Shown piece by piece: positions 35,415-43,802 of a DNA stretch of 64,000 bases; the first letter of the stretch is position 1, and each line of letters opens with the position of its first letter. Where the stretch lies: NCBI GenBank assembly GCA_958295865.1, contig CATQHF010000005.1, positions 434,001 through 498,000 on the forward strand, read 5' to 3'. A model generated the notes under the pieces. It was not told where the DNA came from. It saw nothing but the letters and a program-made list of their open reading frames with translations, and ran no database searches. This DNA is from an uncultured Dehalococcoidia bacterium. Its GTDB lineage: Bacteria; Chloroflexota; Dehalococcoidia; Lucifugimonadales; JADFKI01. The translations under genes were made by a program, and so were the position numbers.

Positions 35415-36728
35415 TTACACTACATCCATCATCATCATATCCGCGTAGCTCTCCCGCCTGCGGATCAGCCGCGCATCGCCATCCTTCGCCATCACGATTG
35501 CGGGACGGCCGTTCAGGTTGTAGTTGCTCGCCATAGAGGGCGCATAGGCTCCCGACGACGGTATGGCGATGATGTCGCCCGGCTTCACGACCGGCATAGT
35601 AATGTCCCTTACCAGCACATCGCCCGATTCGCAGTATTTGCCCGCGAGCGTAACCACCTCTTCCGACGACGCGGACATCCTGCTCGCCAGCACAGCCTCA
35701 TACTCCGAGCCGTAGATGGCAGGGCGGATATTGTCGCCCATGCCGCCGTCCAGCGACACATACTTGCGAACCGTCGGAATGTCCTTGATGCCCCCGACCG
35801 TGTACAGCGCAACGCCGGCGCGCCCCACGATGGAGCGCCCCGGCTCCACGATGAGGCGCGGCGTCCCGAACCCCAGCTCGTCGCACAGCCGCGTTGCGCT
35901 CGCCGCGATGACCTCGGCATACTCCGAAATCTCCGGCGGCGGTTCGTTCCGCAGATAGCCTATCGCAAAGCCCCCGCCCGGGCTGAACTCCCGCAGCTGC
36001 AAGCCTTCCTCTTTGAATTGAGACAGGAAGTTCAGCGCCACCTCTACGCCGAGCGCATACGGCTCAAGCTCGAATATCGGCGATCCCAGATGAAAGTGTA
36101 TGCCGACTAGATTCAGGTTCGCCGCCCGCAGCGACTGCCTTATCGCCTTTGCGGCGTCTCCCGTCTCGATGGAGAACCCGAACTTGCTGTCCAGTATGCC
36201 GGTGGTAGTTGCCGCGTGCGTGTGCGGGTCGACGCCCGGCGACAGGCGCAGCATGATGTCCTGCCGCATGCCGCGCCGTCCCGCGATCTCGTCCAGCGTC
36301 TCCAGCTCATGGAAGCTGTCCACCACAACCTGCCCGATGCCGTAGTCCAGCGCGAACTCCAGCTCGTCGGGCGTCTTGTTGTTCCCGTGAAAGTAGATGT
36401 CTTCCGCCGGGAAATCGACGGCTTTCGCCACCGCGAGCTCACCCCCCGACACCACATCCAGCCCCAGCCCCTCCTCAGCCACGATGCGCGCAATCGCCGG
36501 ATTCACGAACGCCTTGGATGCGTATGCCACCTTGCTGTCGGGATAGCGCTTGCCGAACTCGGCGACGAACTCGCGGCACATCCCCCGCAGCGTGTCCTCA
36601 TCGAACACATACAGCGGCGTCCCGAACTCCCGCGCCAAGTCCACCACGTCGCACCCCCCCAGCGTCAGATGGTCGTCCGCGTTCACGGCGGCGGTTACGG
36701 GGAACAGGCTTATGTTGTCAAAAGTCAT
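35415..36728 (-). CDS. lysA: diaminopimelate decarboxylase
   Basis: A PLP-dependent enzyme of 437 residues with an alanine-racemase-type barrel and a beta domain. Seen: VAYASKAF with the PLP lysine at 72, GLDVVSGGELAVA, HGNNKTPDELEFAL, GIHFHLGSPI, FSPGGGFAIGY, VEPGRSIVG, DGGMGDNIRPAIYG, and the active-site Cys in YCESGDVL. It makes lysine from meso-diaminopimelate, the last step of lysine synthesis. ATG 36728 is preferred: GGAG lies nine bases upstream, whereas ATG 36743 (five residues longer) has no ribosome site. The amidase gene follows 43 bases on. Confidence 0.93.
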   Translation of the reverse strand: MTFDNISLFPVTAAVNADDHLTLGGCDVVDLAREFGTPLYVFDEDTLRGMCREFVAEFGKRYPDSKVAYASKAFVNPAIARIVAEEGLGLDVVSGGELAVAKAVDFPAEDIYFHGNNKTPDELEFALDYGIGQVVVDSFHELETLDEIAGRRGMRQDIMLRLSPGVDPHTHAATTTGILDSKFGFSIETGDAAKAIRQSLRAANLNLVGIHFHLGSPIFELEPYALGVEVALNFLSQFKEEGLQLREFSPGGGFAIGYLRNEPPPEISEYAEVIAASATRLCDELGFGTPRLIVEPGRSIVGRAGVALYTVGGIKDIPTVRKYVSLDGGMGDNIRPAIYGSEYEAVLASRMSASSEEVVTLAGKYCESGDVLVRDITMPVVKPGDIIAIPSSGAYAPSMASNYNLNGRPAIVMAKDGDARLIRRRESYADMMMMDVV

Positions 36729-36819
36729 AGTTATATTCTCCATTGATTTTCTGAAAGACGGCGCTCATATCGCGTTGGCAGGCAGAGTACGCCCCAACCG
36801 CGTTCCGTCGAAATCGGCG

Positions 36820-37308
36820 TCAAAACTTATTATCGTCAACCATCTCACCCCACCAGTCGCTGACTTTGCGCTGCAACTCTACGGAAGTGTACGGCGTTCC
36901 GTCATCATTCAAGAACGGCTCTACCGAACCACGCAAGCCATTCACGGTCTTCACCCAATTTTTGCGCTTCTCGTGCAACCCTTCTATCAGACGCAGAGCG
37001 TCTTGACGCCTGTGCGCGGGCAGCGCGTACAATTCTTTCTCAAGCGCATCTTTGAGTCGCGCTTGCAATCGCCGCGAATTCTTCGCGCGCAATTCCGACT
37101 GCGCCTCTATTTGGTTCAGACTCGCATCAGCCCGCCTTGTTATCTCGCGCAGCGCATCCCTGAATTCCTGCGTCATCCTGTCATGCGCTTCGCTCTTTTC
37201 TCGCAGAGATTCTATACAGCCAAGGGCGCTCAGCTGCCAAGACAGCGGCATCGCTAACGCGCTTTCCAAGATTGTGTCTTCAACGACGATGTCCCGTTCA
37301 ATCGCCAT
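36820..37308 (-). CDS. hypothetical protein, Lys/Arg/Glu-rich helical
   Basis: A 162-residue soluble protein with no family I recognise. It is mostly helical, with long charged stretches (REKSEAHDRMTQEFRDALREI; LKDALEKELYALPAHRR) and a C-terminal segment SVELQRKVSDWWGEMVDD. ATG 37308 has AGGAG seven bases upstream; an earlier in-frame start lacks one. It follows a small antitoxin-like gene by 56 bases. The LPAHRRQDALRLIEGL segment echoes LPEDKKREALHFIEFL of that neighbour, so the two may be related. Lower GC than the flanking metabolic genes suggests accessory origin. Confidence 0.65.
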   Translation of the reverse strand: MAIERDIVVEDTILESALAMPLSWQLSALGCIESLREKSEAHDRMTQEFRDALREITRRADASLNQIEAQSELRAKNSRRLQARLKDALEKELYALPAHRRQDALRLIEGLHEKRKNWVKTVNGLRGSVEPFLNDDGTPYTSVELQRKVSDWWGEMVDDNKF

Positions 37309-37364
37309 AACCAAACTCCTGCCGCGCAACACATTCGGTGACAACTCTTATGTTACACCAAAGT

Positions 37365-37595
37365 TCATTCAGAACTATTCTCGCGGGAGTGTTCCCACAT
37401 ATCCCGCCGTGCTTCTTTCAGGTCTTCCTCAGTATGGACGACACCCAAATGAGACAAAACCCCCATGGAACTGCGAGGCTTCGTCGTTTCTTGAATATGC
37501 TTCTTGTGAAGAAACTCTATGAAGTGCAGCGCCTCCCTTTTCTTGTCCTCAGGCAGTTGTCGCAGTCTCGCCATGATGGTCTTTTCGTCAGTCAT
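37365..37595 (-). CDS. DUF2281/VapB-like small antitoxin-type protein
   Basis: A 76-residue protein. The segment IMARLRQLPEDKKREALHFIEFLHKK is the usual opening of DUF2281 and related antitoxins, and the acidic tail EEDLKEARRDMWEHSREN resembles the toxin-facing end of VapB-like proteins. No PIN-domain toxin follows; the next gene is the helical hypothetical above. GGGGAGGG lies seven bases before ATG 37595; an earlier start at 37625 is less likely. It starts 30 bases after the HAD gene ends, so it could share its transcript. Confidence 0.6.
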   Translation of the reverse strand: MTDEKTIMARLRQLPEDKKREALHFIEFLHKKHIQETTKPRSSMGVLSHLGVVHTEEDLKEARRDMWEHSRENSSE

Positions 37596-37625
37596 GCGCG
37601 CCCTCCCCGTTCGACTGGTCCGCAT

Positions 37626-38303
37626 CTATACTACACCAATCCCCAGCGCTCCCGGCAGTTCGCCCGCGCACTCTAGCATCATCGCCGGCTCATACTCCGC
37701 GAACGCGTCGCGCTCCGTAACGCCCGACAGCGCCGCCACAAAGCGCATTCCCGCCCGCCGCGCCGTCTCCGCGTCCGTCACGCTGTCTCCCACATACAAG
37801 CACCGCTCTTTGGTCGTGCTGAGCATATCAACCGCGCGCAGCAGCCCCGTCGGATCCGGCTTCAATTCCTCGACATCCTCACCGCCCACGATCACCGCGA
37901 ACCGCCCGGCCAGACCGTCCCGCAGCAGCACGCGCTCAATCCGCCGCCGGAACTTCGACGACACGATGCCCAGCGTGATGCCGTGCGCCGTCAGCGTATC
38001 CACCAGCGACGGCACGAACTCGAACAGCGCGATCGTATCGTGCAGCGCCTCATCGGCGCGCTCTATGAACAGCCGCATGAACTCATCCCCATGCCCCGAA
38101 TGCTCATCCCCGGCAAGCGCCGTCAGCGTGCGCGGCAGCGACATCCCTATCGTATGCCGTATGGCGTCGTCCGACGCGGTAGGAAGCCCAAGCCGTCGCA
38201 GCGCATAATTCGCGCACTCGATTACGCCCTCGGACGAGTCCGCAAGCGTATAGTCGAAATCGAAGATGACGCACTGCGCCCCGCTTACATCCTGTCCATC
38301 CAT
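37626..38303 (-). CDS. HAD-superfamily hydrolase, phosphoglycolate-phosphatase-like
   Basis: A 225-residue HAD phosphatase with D15 and D17 (IFDFDYTLADS), a helical cap (about 20-90), motif II VSSKFRR with S, motif III K in ELKPDPTGLL, and motif IV YVGDSVTDAETARRAG. All catalytic residues are present. The DYTLADS opening and cap type C1 resemble Gph/PpaX-like phosphatases that act on small phosphoesters. The tail ends TGALGIGVV-like. It lies between another HAD gene 106 bases upstream and the small antitoxin-like gene. Confidence 0.87.
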   Translation of the reverse strand: MDGQDVSGAQCVIFDFDYTLADSSEGVIECANYALRRLGLPTASDDAIRHTIGMSLPRTLTALAGDEHSGHGDEFMRLFIERADEALHDTIALFEFVPSLVDTLTAHGITLGIVSSKFRRRIERVLLRDGLAGRFAVIVGGEDVEELKPDPTGLLRAVDMLSTTKERCLYVGDSVTDAETARRAGMRFVAALSGVTERDAFAEYEPAMMLECAGELPGALGIGVV

Positions 38304-38409
38304 GTCAGTCCGTCCCCTCTACCACAGAGTAAATGCTAGAGCCTGCCCTGAGATTGCCAAAGGGGAGAGGGTTGAATATCCCATCCATCCCGTCAGCCCC
38401 ATGCCCCCG

Positions 38410-39117
38410 TTACAGCCCCATCAGCTCGGCAAGCGTCTTCAAGTCCGGCACTTCCAGATCAGCCCCCGAATCTCCGTCCGACGGATTGCCCGACGCGCTC
38501 CCTTCGCGCCCCGTGCCAGCGCTGCGATGCACCCACACCGCATCCATTCCGAAAGCCTTTGCCGGCACGACGTCCAGCTTGACGCTTTCAGCCACATGCA
38601 GCACTCGCTCTTTGGGGATGCCCAGCCGCTCTATCGCCAGCGCGAAGTTGTTGTGCGACGGCTTGTAAGACCCGGCTTGCTCTGCCGTAACCACCTCGTC
38701 GAACTCCACGCCCAGCGTCCTTTGCGTCCCCGCGAACAGGTCGTCATCCACATTCGACACTATACAAAGCTTATACCTGCTCTGAAGCCGTCGCAGCGCA
38801 TCCACCGTATCCGAGAACGGCTGCCAGCCGCCCAGCGATTCGGCGATACACTCCGCCTCCGACTCGGACGGGGCGAACCCCAGCCGCTCGCAGATGCCCT
38901 CCACCGTGGCGCGCAGAACCTCGCGGTATCGCCTGTACTCCCCCGACTTGCCCGCCCTCTCGATTTCCGCATACAGCCCCATCAGCTCCGCATCGCTAAC
39001 TTCCACGCCATGCGCCGCCACAACCGGACGCAGCGCGCCCGCAATCCCCGCCTCCCAGTCAATCAGCGTCCCGTAGCAATCAAAGGTAAGTGCCTCATAT
39101 CCCTCAAAATCAAGCAT
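38410..39117 (-). CDS. HAD-superfamily hydrolase, haloacid dehalogenase type II-like
   Basis: A 235-residue HAD protein opening with YEALTFDCYGTLIDWE, the FDxYGTL-x-D/W motif of type II haloacid dehalogenases, with nucleophile D13. Motif II is CIVSNVDDD, motif III YKPSHNNF, and the fourth motif region LHVAESVKLDVVPAKAFGM, where an acidic pair is less clear than usual. The substrate may be a haloacid or a phosphoester. The last 35 residues are a polar Gly/Ser stretch before a final helix. It is cotranscribed in direction with the next HAD gene. Confidence 0.82.
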   Translation of the reverse strand: MLDFEGYEALTFDCYGTLIDWEAGIAGALRPVVAAHGVEVSDAELMGLYAEIERAGKSGEYRRYREVLRATVEGICERLGFAPSESEAECIAESLGGWQPFSDTVDALRRLQSRYKLCIVSNVDDDLFAGTQRTLGVEFDEVVTAEQAGSYKPSHNNFALAIERLGIPKERVLHVAESVKLDVVPAKAFGMDAVWVHRSAGTGREGSASGNPSDGDSGADLEVPDLKTLAELMGL

Positions 39118-39166
39118 TCAATCCTATCCTTTCCGTCCCGTTTCCATTCTTCGTTTTTCTATTCTT

Positions 39167-39350
39167 CGTTCGTGGTGAGCCTGTCGAACCACCCCGATAA
39201 TCTTCGTTCGTGGTAAGCTTGTCGAACCACCCCGATAATCTTCGTTCGTGGCAAGCCCGTAGAACCACCCTGATAATCTTCGTTCGTGGTAAGCCCGTCG
39301 AGCCACCCGATAATCTTCGTTCGTGGTGAGCTTGTCGAACCACCCCGACA
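39167..39350 (-). repeat. five-unit 38-bp tandem repeat
   Basis: Units start CGTTCGTGG at 39167, 39205, 39243, 39281 and 39318 (periods 38, 38, 38, 37). Each has GTGGT...ACCAC inverted arms around AGCxTGTCGA and a CCCGATAATCTT tail. No spacers separate the units, and all three minus frames stay open through it. It fills the gap between the HAD and MBL genes. Confidence 0.85.
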
Positions 39351-39363
39351 AACTGAAATAGGC

Positions 39364-40275
39364 TCAACCGTCCTGCCCATCGATGTTAGCCACTCGTCCC
39401 TCAGCCTCCAGCTTGATGATATGCGCCCGTATCTGGCTGCGCGCCGTCTCCATCAGCTGCGGATGTATATTCCCCGCATATATCGCCTCCAGCAGCGCGT
39501 CGACGCTCCGATTGCCCGCCTCGACCAACGCCACAATCTGCTCCTCCCGCGCAAGCCGATGCGTGATAAGCTCATTCAGCTTAGCCTGCGGAGTTTCTAT
39601 CACCGGCCCATGCCCCGGCGCAATTAGCCGCGCGTCATACCCCAGCAGCTTTCGCATAGACTCTATGTACGCCGCCATATCCCCGTGCTCAGGACTGATG
39701 ACCGTCGTGCCAGTTCCCAAAATCATATCGCCGCTGAACAGCGCCCCCGCGTCACGATGCAGAATGCACAGGCTGCCCAGCGTATGCCCCGGCGTATGGA
39801 TGAACTCCAGCGTAGCCCCTCCGAGCGCGAGCGTAGCCCCGTCGCCCACCGTCGCGTCCACGCTCAAGCCTTCGATGCTGTCGCGCTCGATAGCGGCGTC
39901 GCTGACCCGCTGATACGGCGCGTCCGCCATTCGAGATGCGGAAAACTCCGACTCGATAGCCTCGCGCTCATCCACGCCGCAAACGACATCCCCGCCCATA
40001 GCCTCCCGCAGCCGCGCCGCGCCCCCGATATGATCGCCATGCCGATGCGTCAGCACAATCGCCGCGACCTCAGGCGCGCCAACCGACCTCCAGAACTCCA
40101 AGTACGCCTCCACCTCCTCATCCCTACCGTAAGCCGTATCGATAATCGCCGCCCGCTCGCTCCCCACCACCAGATACACATTCGGCGCATACACCCCATC
40201 ATGCGCCCCCTCGCCCACCACCATCTGAAACACCCCCGCCGCAATCTCCGTTACACTCGTTTCCATAGTTCCCAT
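39364..40275 (-). CDS. MBL-fold metallohydrolase
   Basis: A metallo-beta-lactamase-fold protein of 303 residues from ATG 40275. The zinc motif is T-H77-R-H79-G-D81-H82-I-G-G. Further ligands are in FIHTPGHTLGSLCI and LFSGDMILGTGTTVI, with IAPGHGPV near the end. The C-terminal helical part (about 235-303), with ELITHRLAREEQIVALVEAG and a winged-helix-like end, fits LACTB2/YobT-type hydrolases, some of which cut single-stranded RNA. Starts at 40299, 40275 or 40266 are possible; 40275 has GAGG in reach. Confidence 0.87.
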   Translation of the reverse strand: MGTMETSVTEIAAGVFQMVVGEGAHDGVYAPNVYLVVGSERAAIIDTAYGRDEEVEAYLEFWRSVGAPEVAAIVLTHRHGDHIGGAARLREAMGGDVVCGVDEREAIESEFSASRMADAPYQRVSDAAIERDSIEGLSVDATVGDGATLALGGATLEFIHTPGHTLGSLCILHRDAGALFSGDMILGTGTTVISPEHGDMAAYIESMRKLLGYDARLIAPGHGPVIETPQAKLNELITHRLAREEQIVALVEAGNRSVDALLEAIYAGNIHPQLMETARSQIRAHIIKLEAEGRVANIDGQDG

Positions 40276-40532
40276 CCTATCCCTCAAATTCGGCTTCATT
40301 CATATTACATCCCCCTGACGCTCAACCCCAATCACTACAATACATCCAAGCCGAACTCTAATCAATTCAATGAGCTGCCAGCCGCCTCATATCGCCCCGT
40401 CAGCCCGCGCCGACACCCGATTCTTGCCCCCTGACTCTTGACCGCTAATCGCCCTTTGACATTTCCCCCTCTGCGAGTATAATTCCCCGTGGTGTTTGAC
40501 CAAGCCTTGACAATAGCGGAAGGAACACGACG

Positions 40533-41627
40533 ATGGAACCTGTCAACTTGTTCGACCTTGAAGCCCTCGCAAAACAGACGATGCCCCACAACATGTGGAC
40601 ATTCGTCGATGCCGCCTCCAACGACGAGATAACCAAGCGCAGAAACAGAGATTCCTTCGAGCGCATACTGGTGAACGCAAAGTTCCTGACGGATGTGGCG
40701 AATAGGGACCTTTCCACGACCGTACTCGGCGAGAAGATAGACTTCCCCGTCATGGTTGCCCCCACGGGCGGACAGCGCCAGGCGCACCCCGAAGGCGAGC
40801 GCGCGACAGCCATCGGCGCAGGCAGGGCAGGCACGCTATACACGCTCCCCACAAGCTCCGGTTACAGCATCGAAGAGGTCGCCGAAGTCGCCACCGGGCC
40901 CCTCTGGTTCCAGCTCTACCACCACGACGATGAGGTAACGGAGATACTCGTCAAGCGCGCCAAGCAAGCCGGCTACAAGGCAATCTGCCTCACTGTGGAC
41001 ACCCCCGTCGGAAGCCCCAAAGAGCGCGATGTTCGCAACCTCTACATGGCGATGCCCGGCTTGCATTGGGGCAGCCTGCGCGACAGGCCCGACCTCATCA
41101 ACCGCAACTCCGTAGGCGTCCCCGACCTCACCGACTGGAACCCGCCCGGCTATGTTGGCTTAACATGGGACAGGCTCGACTGGCTGCGAGACCTCACGGG
41201 CCTCCCCCTTATAATCAAGGGTATCCGCACCGTCGAGGACGCTATCCAGTGCGCCGAGTACGGCGTTGACGGCATCGTCGTCTCCAATCACGGCGGCAGG
41301 CAGCTCGACGGCACGCCCTCCAGCATCGAGACGCTCGCGCCCATAGCCCAAGCCGTTGGCGACCGCTTGGAGATATACCTCGACTCAGGAGTGCGGCGCG
41401 GCTTGGATGTGCTCAAGGCAATCGCGCTCGGCGCGCGCGCCGTCCTAGTCGGTCGCCCCCTCTATTGGGGACTCGCCTATGGCGGAGCCGATGGCGTCGA
41501 GCACATGCTCAACATCCTCAAAGTCGAGTTCGACCGCACCCTCGCCTATGTAGGTTGCAGCGCTCCCGCCGAACTCAACCCCAGCTTCGTGGACATCCCC
41601 GATACCGACTGGTGGCCCCGCAACTAG
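40533..41627 (+). CDS. FMN-dependent alpha-hydroxy-acid oxidase/dehydrogenase (second paralogue)
   Basis: A 364-residue flavoprotein of the lactate/glycolate oxidase family. Seen: NLFDLEALAKQTMPHNMWTFVDAAS, VAPTGGQRQAHPEGE, FQLYHHDDEV, CLTVDTPV, K229 in LPLIIKG, and SNHGGRQLDG with H253 and R256, then DSGVRRGLDVLKAIALGARAVLVGRP. All catalytic residues are present. It differs from the paralogue at 9126 in the active-site lid (WGSLRDRPDL), so the substrate may differ. GGAAGG precedes ATG. A strong terminator hairpin follows 28 bases after the stop. Confidence 0.9.
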   Translation: MEPVNLFDLEALAKQTMPHNMWTFVDAASNDEITKRRNRDSFERILVNAKFLTDVANRDLSTTVLGEKIDFPVMVAPTGGQRQAHPEGERATAIGAGRAGTLYTLPTSSGYSIEEVAEVATGPLWFQLYHHDDEVTEILVKRAKQAGYKAICLTVDTPVGSPKERDVRNLYMAMPGLHWGSLRDRPDLINRNSVGVPDLTDWNPPGYVGLTWDRLDWLRDLTGLPLIIKGIRTVEDAIQCAEYGVDGIVVSNHGGRQLDGTPSSIETLAPIAQAVGDRLEIYLDSGVRRGLDVLKAIALGARAVLVGRPLYWGLAYGGADGVEHMLNILKVEFDRTLAYVGCSAPAELNPSFVDIPDTDWWPRN

Positions 41628-41654
41628 CCACTTGCCCAAAGTCGCCCGAAAGCA

Positions 41655-41689
41655 AAATGCCCTCTTCTGTTCGCAAGAAGAGGGCATTT
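41655..41689 (+). terminator. rho-independent terminator-like hairpin
   Basis: A perfect 14-bp stem: AAATGCCCTCTTCT (41655-41668) with AGAAGAGGGCATTT (41676-41689), loop GTTCGCA. It ends the second hydroxyacid-oxidase transcript. The inserted family-B element begins five bases after it. Confidence 0.75.
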
Positions 41690-41693
41690 CATA

Positions 41694-42026
41694 CAGAGCA
41701 ATTGCATCTAAATCGTTGTTATGTTCTGTCGGAATGAAAATCACATCGCCTTCCCCAACGTCATTCCGAACCCCTTCCCCAATGCCATCCCAAACCCCTT
41801 CCCCTGTCATTCCGAACGAAGTGAGGAATCTAAAATCCCTGCCACCAACACGCACGATATAGCAAGCATTTTAGACCCCTCACTCCGTTCGGGGTGACAA
41901 TTGAAAATCCCTGGGCAAATCAACGAACCCATAATATCTGAACATTGATGAACAAGTCTGATTTAGTGTGTCTAAACACCAATTTCCAGTAGGATTTGCC
42001 CTTGAAATTTAGATGCGATTGCCCTG
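41694..42026 (+). mobile_element. 333-bp inverted-repeat element (family B, second copy)
   Basis: Ends CAGAGCAATTGCATCTAAAT and ATTTAGATGCGATTGCCCTG. It matches 25978-26265 along its length but has about 45 extra bases from an internal duplication of the CCCCAAxGxCATTCCxAA block. No target duplication is visible. Its right end cuts into the reading frame that begins at 42103. Confidence 0.78.
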
Positions 42027-42103
42027 GTCCAGACAATATCTTTCGTGATGACTTTGGCGTCATCGGCGATAATCGCTTCGTATTCGCTTTGGCTCAAAGT
42101 CAT
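41972..42103 (-). pseudogene. 5' remnant of a gene truncated by the family-B element
   Basis: ATG 42103 overlaps the hsdS stop codon (ATGA), so it was translationally coupled to hsdS. The first 26 codons (MTLSQSEYEAIIADDAKVI, then TKDIVWT) read like the start of a small soluble protein often found after hsdS. At 42026 the inserted element takes over, adding RAIASKFQGQILLEIGV and a stop at 41972. The original downstream part is absent from the window. Confidence 0.65.
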
Positions 42104-43335
42104 GTAGAAGCCTCTGTAATTCTCAACTCCCCCGACACCAGCCTCGGTAGCAACGCATCCCGCTGAGCGGCTAGATTGCGGGTGGCAGCAGTGTTTAGTC
42201 GTATCTGCTCATCCCATTGTAGCGCAAATATGCCGAATGTGTTAATTACTTCGGGGGCAGGTTCCAGCGTCGGCAAATCCTCGAATTGCCCTTTGTTTAT
42301 CGCCCCGAACACCGTTCCCGTATGCTCGTATTCCTGCAATTCTCGTTGTATCGCCCAAATGGAGTAGTATGTGAACGATGTCGAGTTTGACTTGTGCCGC
42401 AGTGCGGCTAGACCGCGCCCTATGCAGCATCGTTCCCAAGCCATGTTGATGCTTCCGACGGGCGCTCTGACGCTGACCAGCGTATCGTCGGGCTGGGCAA
42501 TACGGGTTGGAGCGGTGCAAAAGCGTCTGTTTTCAGGATACCTAAAGCCAAAGTCGGCGCGACCTTGAAAGAATGGCAGACCTTCGCCATCATCGTTGTA
42601 AGTGCTGCCCGGCGGTGATTGCCCCATTGTAAGGTTGAAGCAATCCCCCAGCGCCTTCACCCCCCACCCCTCCGGCGCTTCCCCAAGCTCAGACGGGACT
42701 AAGCGGCTGGGGAATAGGTCGTAGAGGTGGGCGGGCAGGCCGGGTAGGGACTTGCCGCGACGCCAGCGGCCGCTCATCTTGGCGCGCACCGGGTCGAAGT
42801 CTATGAACCATGACTTGAAGAGCGCGCGCGCCATCTGCTCAAGCGTGGTGTTCATGCGGCGGTTGAGCTCTATCTTGTCGTCGAGCGTGCCGAGGATGTG
42901 GGCGATGCGGCGCTGTTCGGGTAGGGGTGGCACATATAGCTCACGAGCATGCACTGCATTGCGATTGATCCCTGGCACAGCGCTGTCAGTATTCATAGCG
43001 TCAAGTCCGAGCGTGCGTAAAACATAATACTTGAACTTCGTCAGATCAGCATCATCGGCTGTAAAAAAGAAGGTCGTGTCTATTGGCCAGCACGGAATGG
43101 GAGAATAATGAACCGCTCCCGCCGTACCCTTGCGCCCAATAATAATCGTAGGTCCATCCGTCAAAGCCGTATCGTGATAGCCAACGATGCCGTTTGAGCC
43201 AAACACCGGGACTTGCCCCAAGGCATTACGCTTACGCACAGGCAGAGACTTGCCATAGGTGAGTGGGGCAAACTCCCCGATAGTCGTTTCTTCCCAATCG
43301 CCAAGGAATGGCAAAGTGCGCCGCCAGTTCGTCAT
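42100..43335 (-). CDS. hsdS: type I restriction-modification specificity subunit S (orphan)
   Basis: A 411-residue HsdS with two target-recognition domains (about 1-150 and 220-380). Central and end conserved regions are seen: LPEQRRIAHILGTLDDKIELNRRMN with MARALFKSWFIDFDPVR, and the related FALQWDEQIRLNTAATRNLAAQRDALLPRLVSGEL at the end. It would select the DNA site for HsdM/HsdR complexes. No hsdM or hsdR gene is in the window. The gene is bounded by a family-B element downstream and a family-A element 35 bases upstream, so it looks like a stranded island piece. It may be non-functional or serve a partner elsewhere. Confidence 0.88.
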   Translation of the reverse strand: MTNWRRTLPFLGDWEETTIGEFAPLTYGKSLPVRKRNALGQVPVFGSNGIVGYHDTALTDGPTIIIGRKGTAGAVHYSPIPCWPIDTTFFFTADDADLTKFKYYVLRTLGLDAMNTDSAVPGINRNAVHARELYVPPLPEQRRIAHILGTLDDKIELNRRMNTTLEQMARALFKSWFIDFDPVRAKMSGRWRRGKSLPGLPAHLYDLFPSRLVPSELGEAPEGWGVKALGDCFNLTMGQSPPGSTYNDDGEGLPFFQGRADFGFRYPENRRFCTAPTRIAQPDDTLVSVRAPVGSINMAWERCCIGRGLAALRHKSNSTSFTYYSIWAIQRELQEYEHTGTVFGAINKGQFEDLPTLEPAPEVINTFGIFALQWDEQIRLNTAATRNLAAQRDALLPRLVSGELRITEAST

Positions 43336-43369
43336 AGATGCCTACCTGATGCCATCTTCTTATTGCTTC

Positions 43370-43451
43370 AGGACTTACGCACTTGAATATGAACTCATAC
43401 TTGATATTGACCCGTTTCAAGTACGAAATCGCGCTCAACCGCGTAAGTCCT
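43370..43451 (+). mobile_element. 82-bp inverted-repeat element (family A), intact copy
   Basis: AGGACTTACGCACTTGAATA... with right end ...CCGCGTAAGTCCT. The middle carries TTGACCCGTTTCAAGTACG and AAATCGCGCTCAAC. It lies just upstream of hsdS. Confidence 0.8.
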
Positions 43452-43454
43452 ATT

Positions 43455-43617
43455 CCCAATTGGAGAAAGTCCCTTCCCCCTTAGTGAGGGAAGGTTCGTC
43501 GGCGAAGCGAGGACGCCGCAGATGTAATTGTCCCTTCCCCCTTTGGGGGAAGGTTAGGATGGGGGCGAAAACGCTCGCCCCTCGACGGCTAAACCGTACC
43601 AATGCAATTTTCTCATC
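43455..43617. repeat. C/G-rich inverted repeats between two family-A elements
   Basis: Contains CCCTTCCCCCTTAGTGAGGG and TCCCTTCCCCC TTT GGGGGAAGG hairpins, then ATGGGGGCGAAAACGC and CGACGGCTAAACCG. It is the reverse-oriented relative of the blocks at 1080-1195 and 10485-10560. Confidence 0.6.
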
Positions 43618-43696
43618 AGGACTTACGCACTTGAATATGACCTCCCCGAGATTGACCTGTTTCAAGTACGAAATCGCGCTCAACTGCGTAAGTCCT
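43618..43696 (+). mobile_element. 79-bp inverted-repeat element (family A), third copy
   Basis: AGGACTTACGCACTTGAATA ... CTGCGTAAGTCCT with the same internal AAGTACGAAATCGCGCTCAA block. A GGATTCCCGTTTTCACGGGAAT hairpin half follows at about 43727-43750. Confidence 0.8.
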
Positions 43697-43802
43697 AATA
43701 TGAAAGCACCTACACTCTGATATTCTGGATTCCCGTTTTCACGGGAATGACGCGGCGTAACCCGGACTAACACCTAACCCCCAATGCCTGCCGCCCGACG
43801 CC

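Noticed and set aside
36820-37308. PIN-type toxin downstream of the antitoxin-like gene
   Set aside because: The protein lacks the conserved acidic residues and fold pattern of PIN domains; it is a charged helical protein.
39167-39350. CRISPR array
   Set aside because: Units abut with no variable spacers, and no cas gene is in the window.
39110-39367. Small proteins read through the 38-bp array on the minus strand
   Set aside because: The frames stay open only because the repeat lacks stops; the repeats are out of phase and carry no ribosome site.
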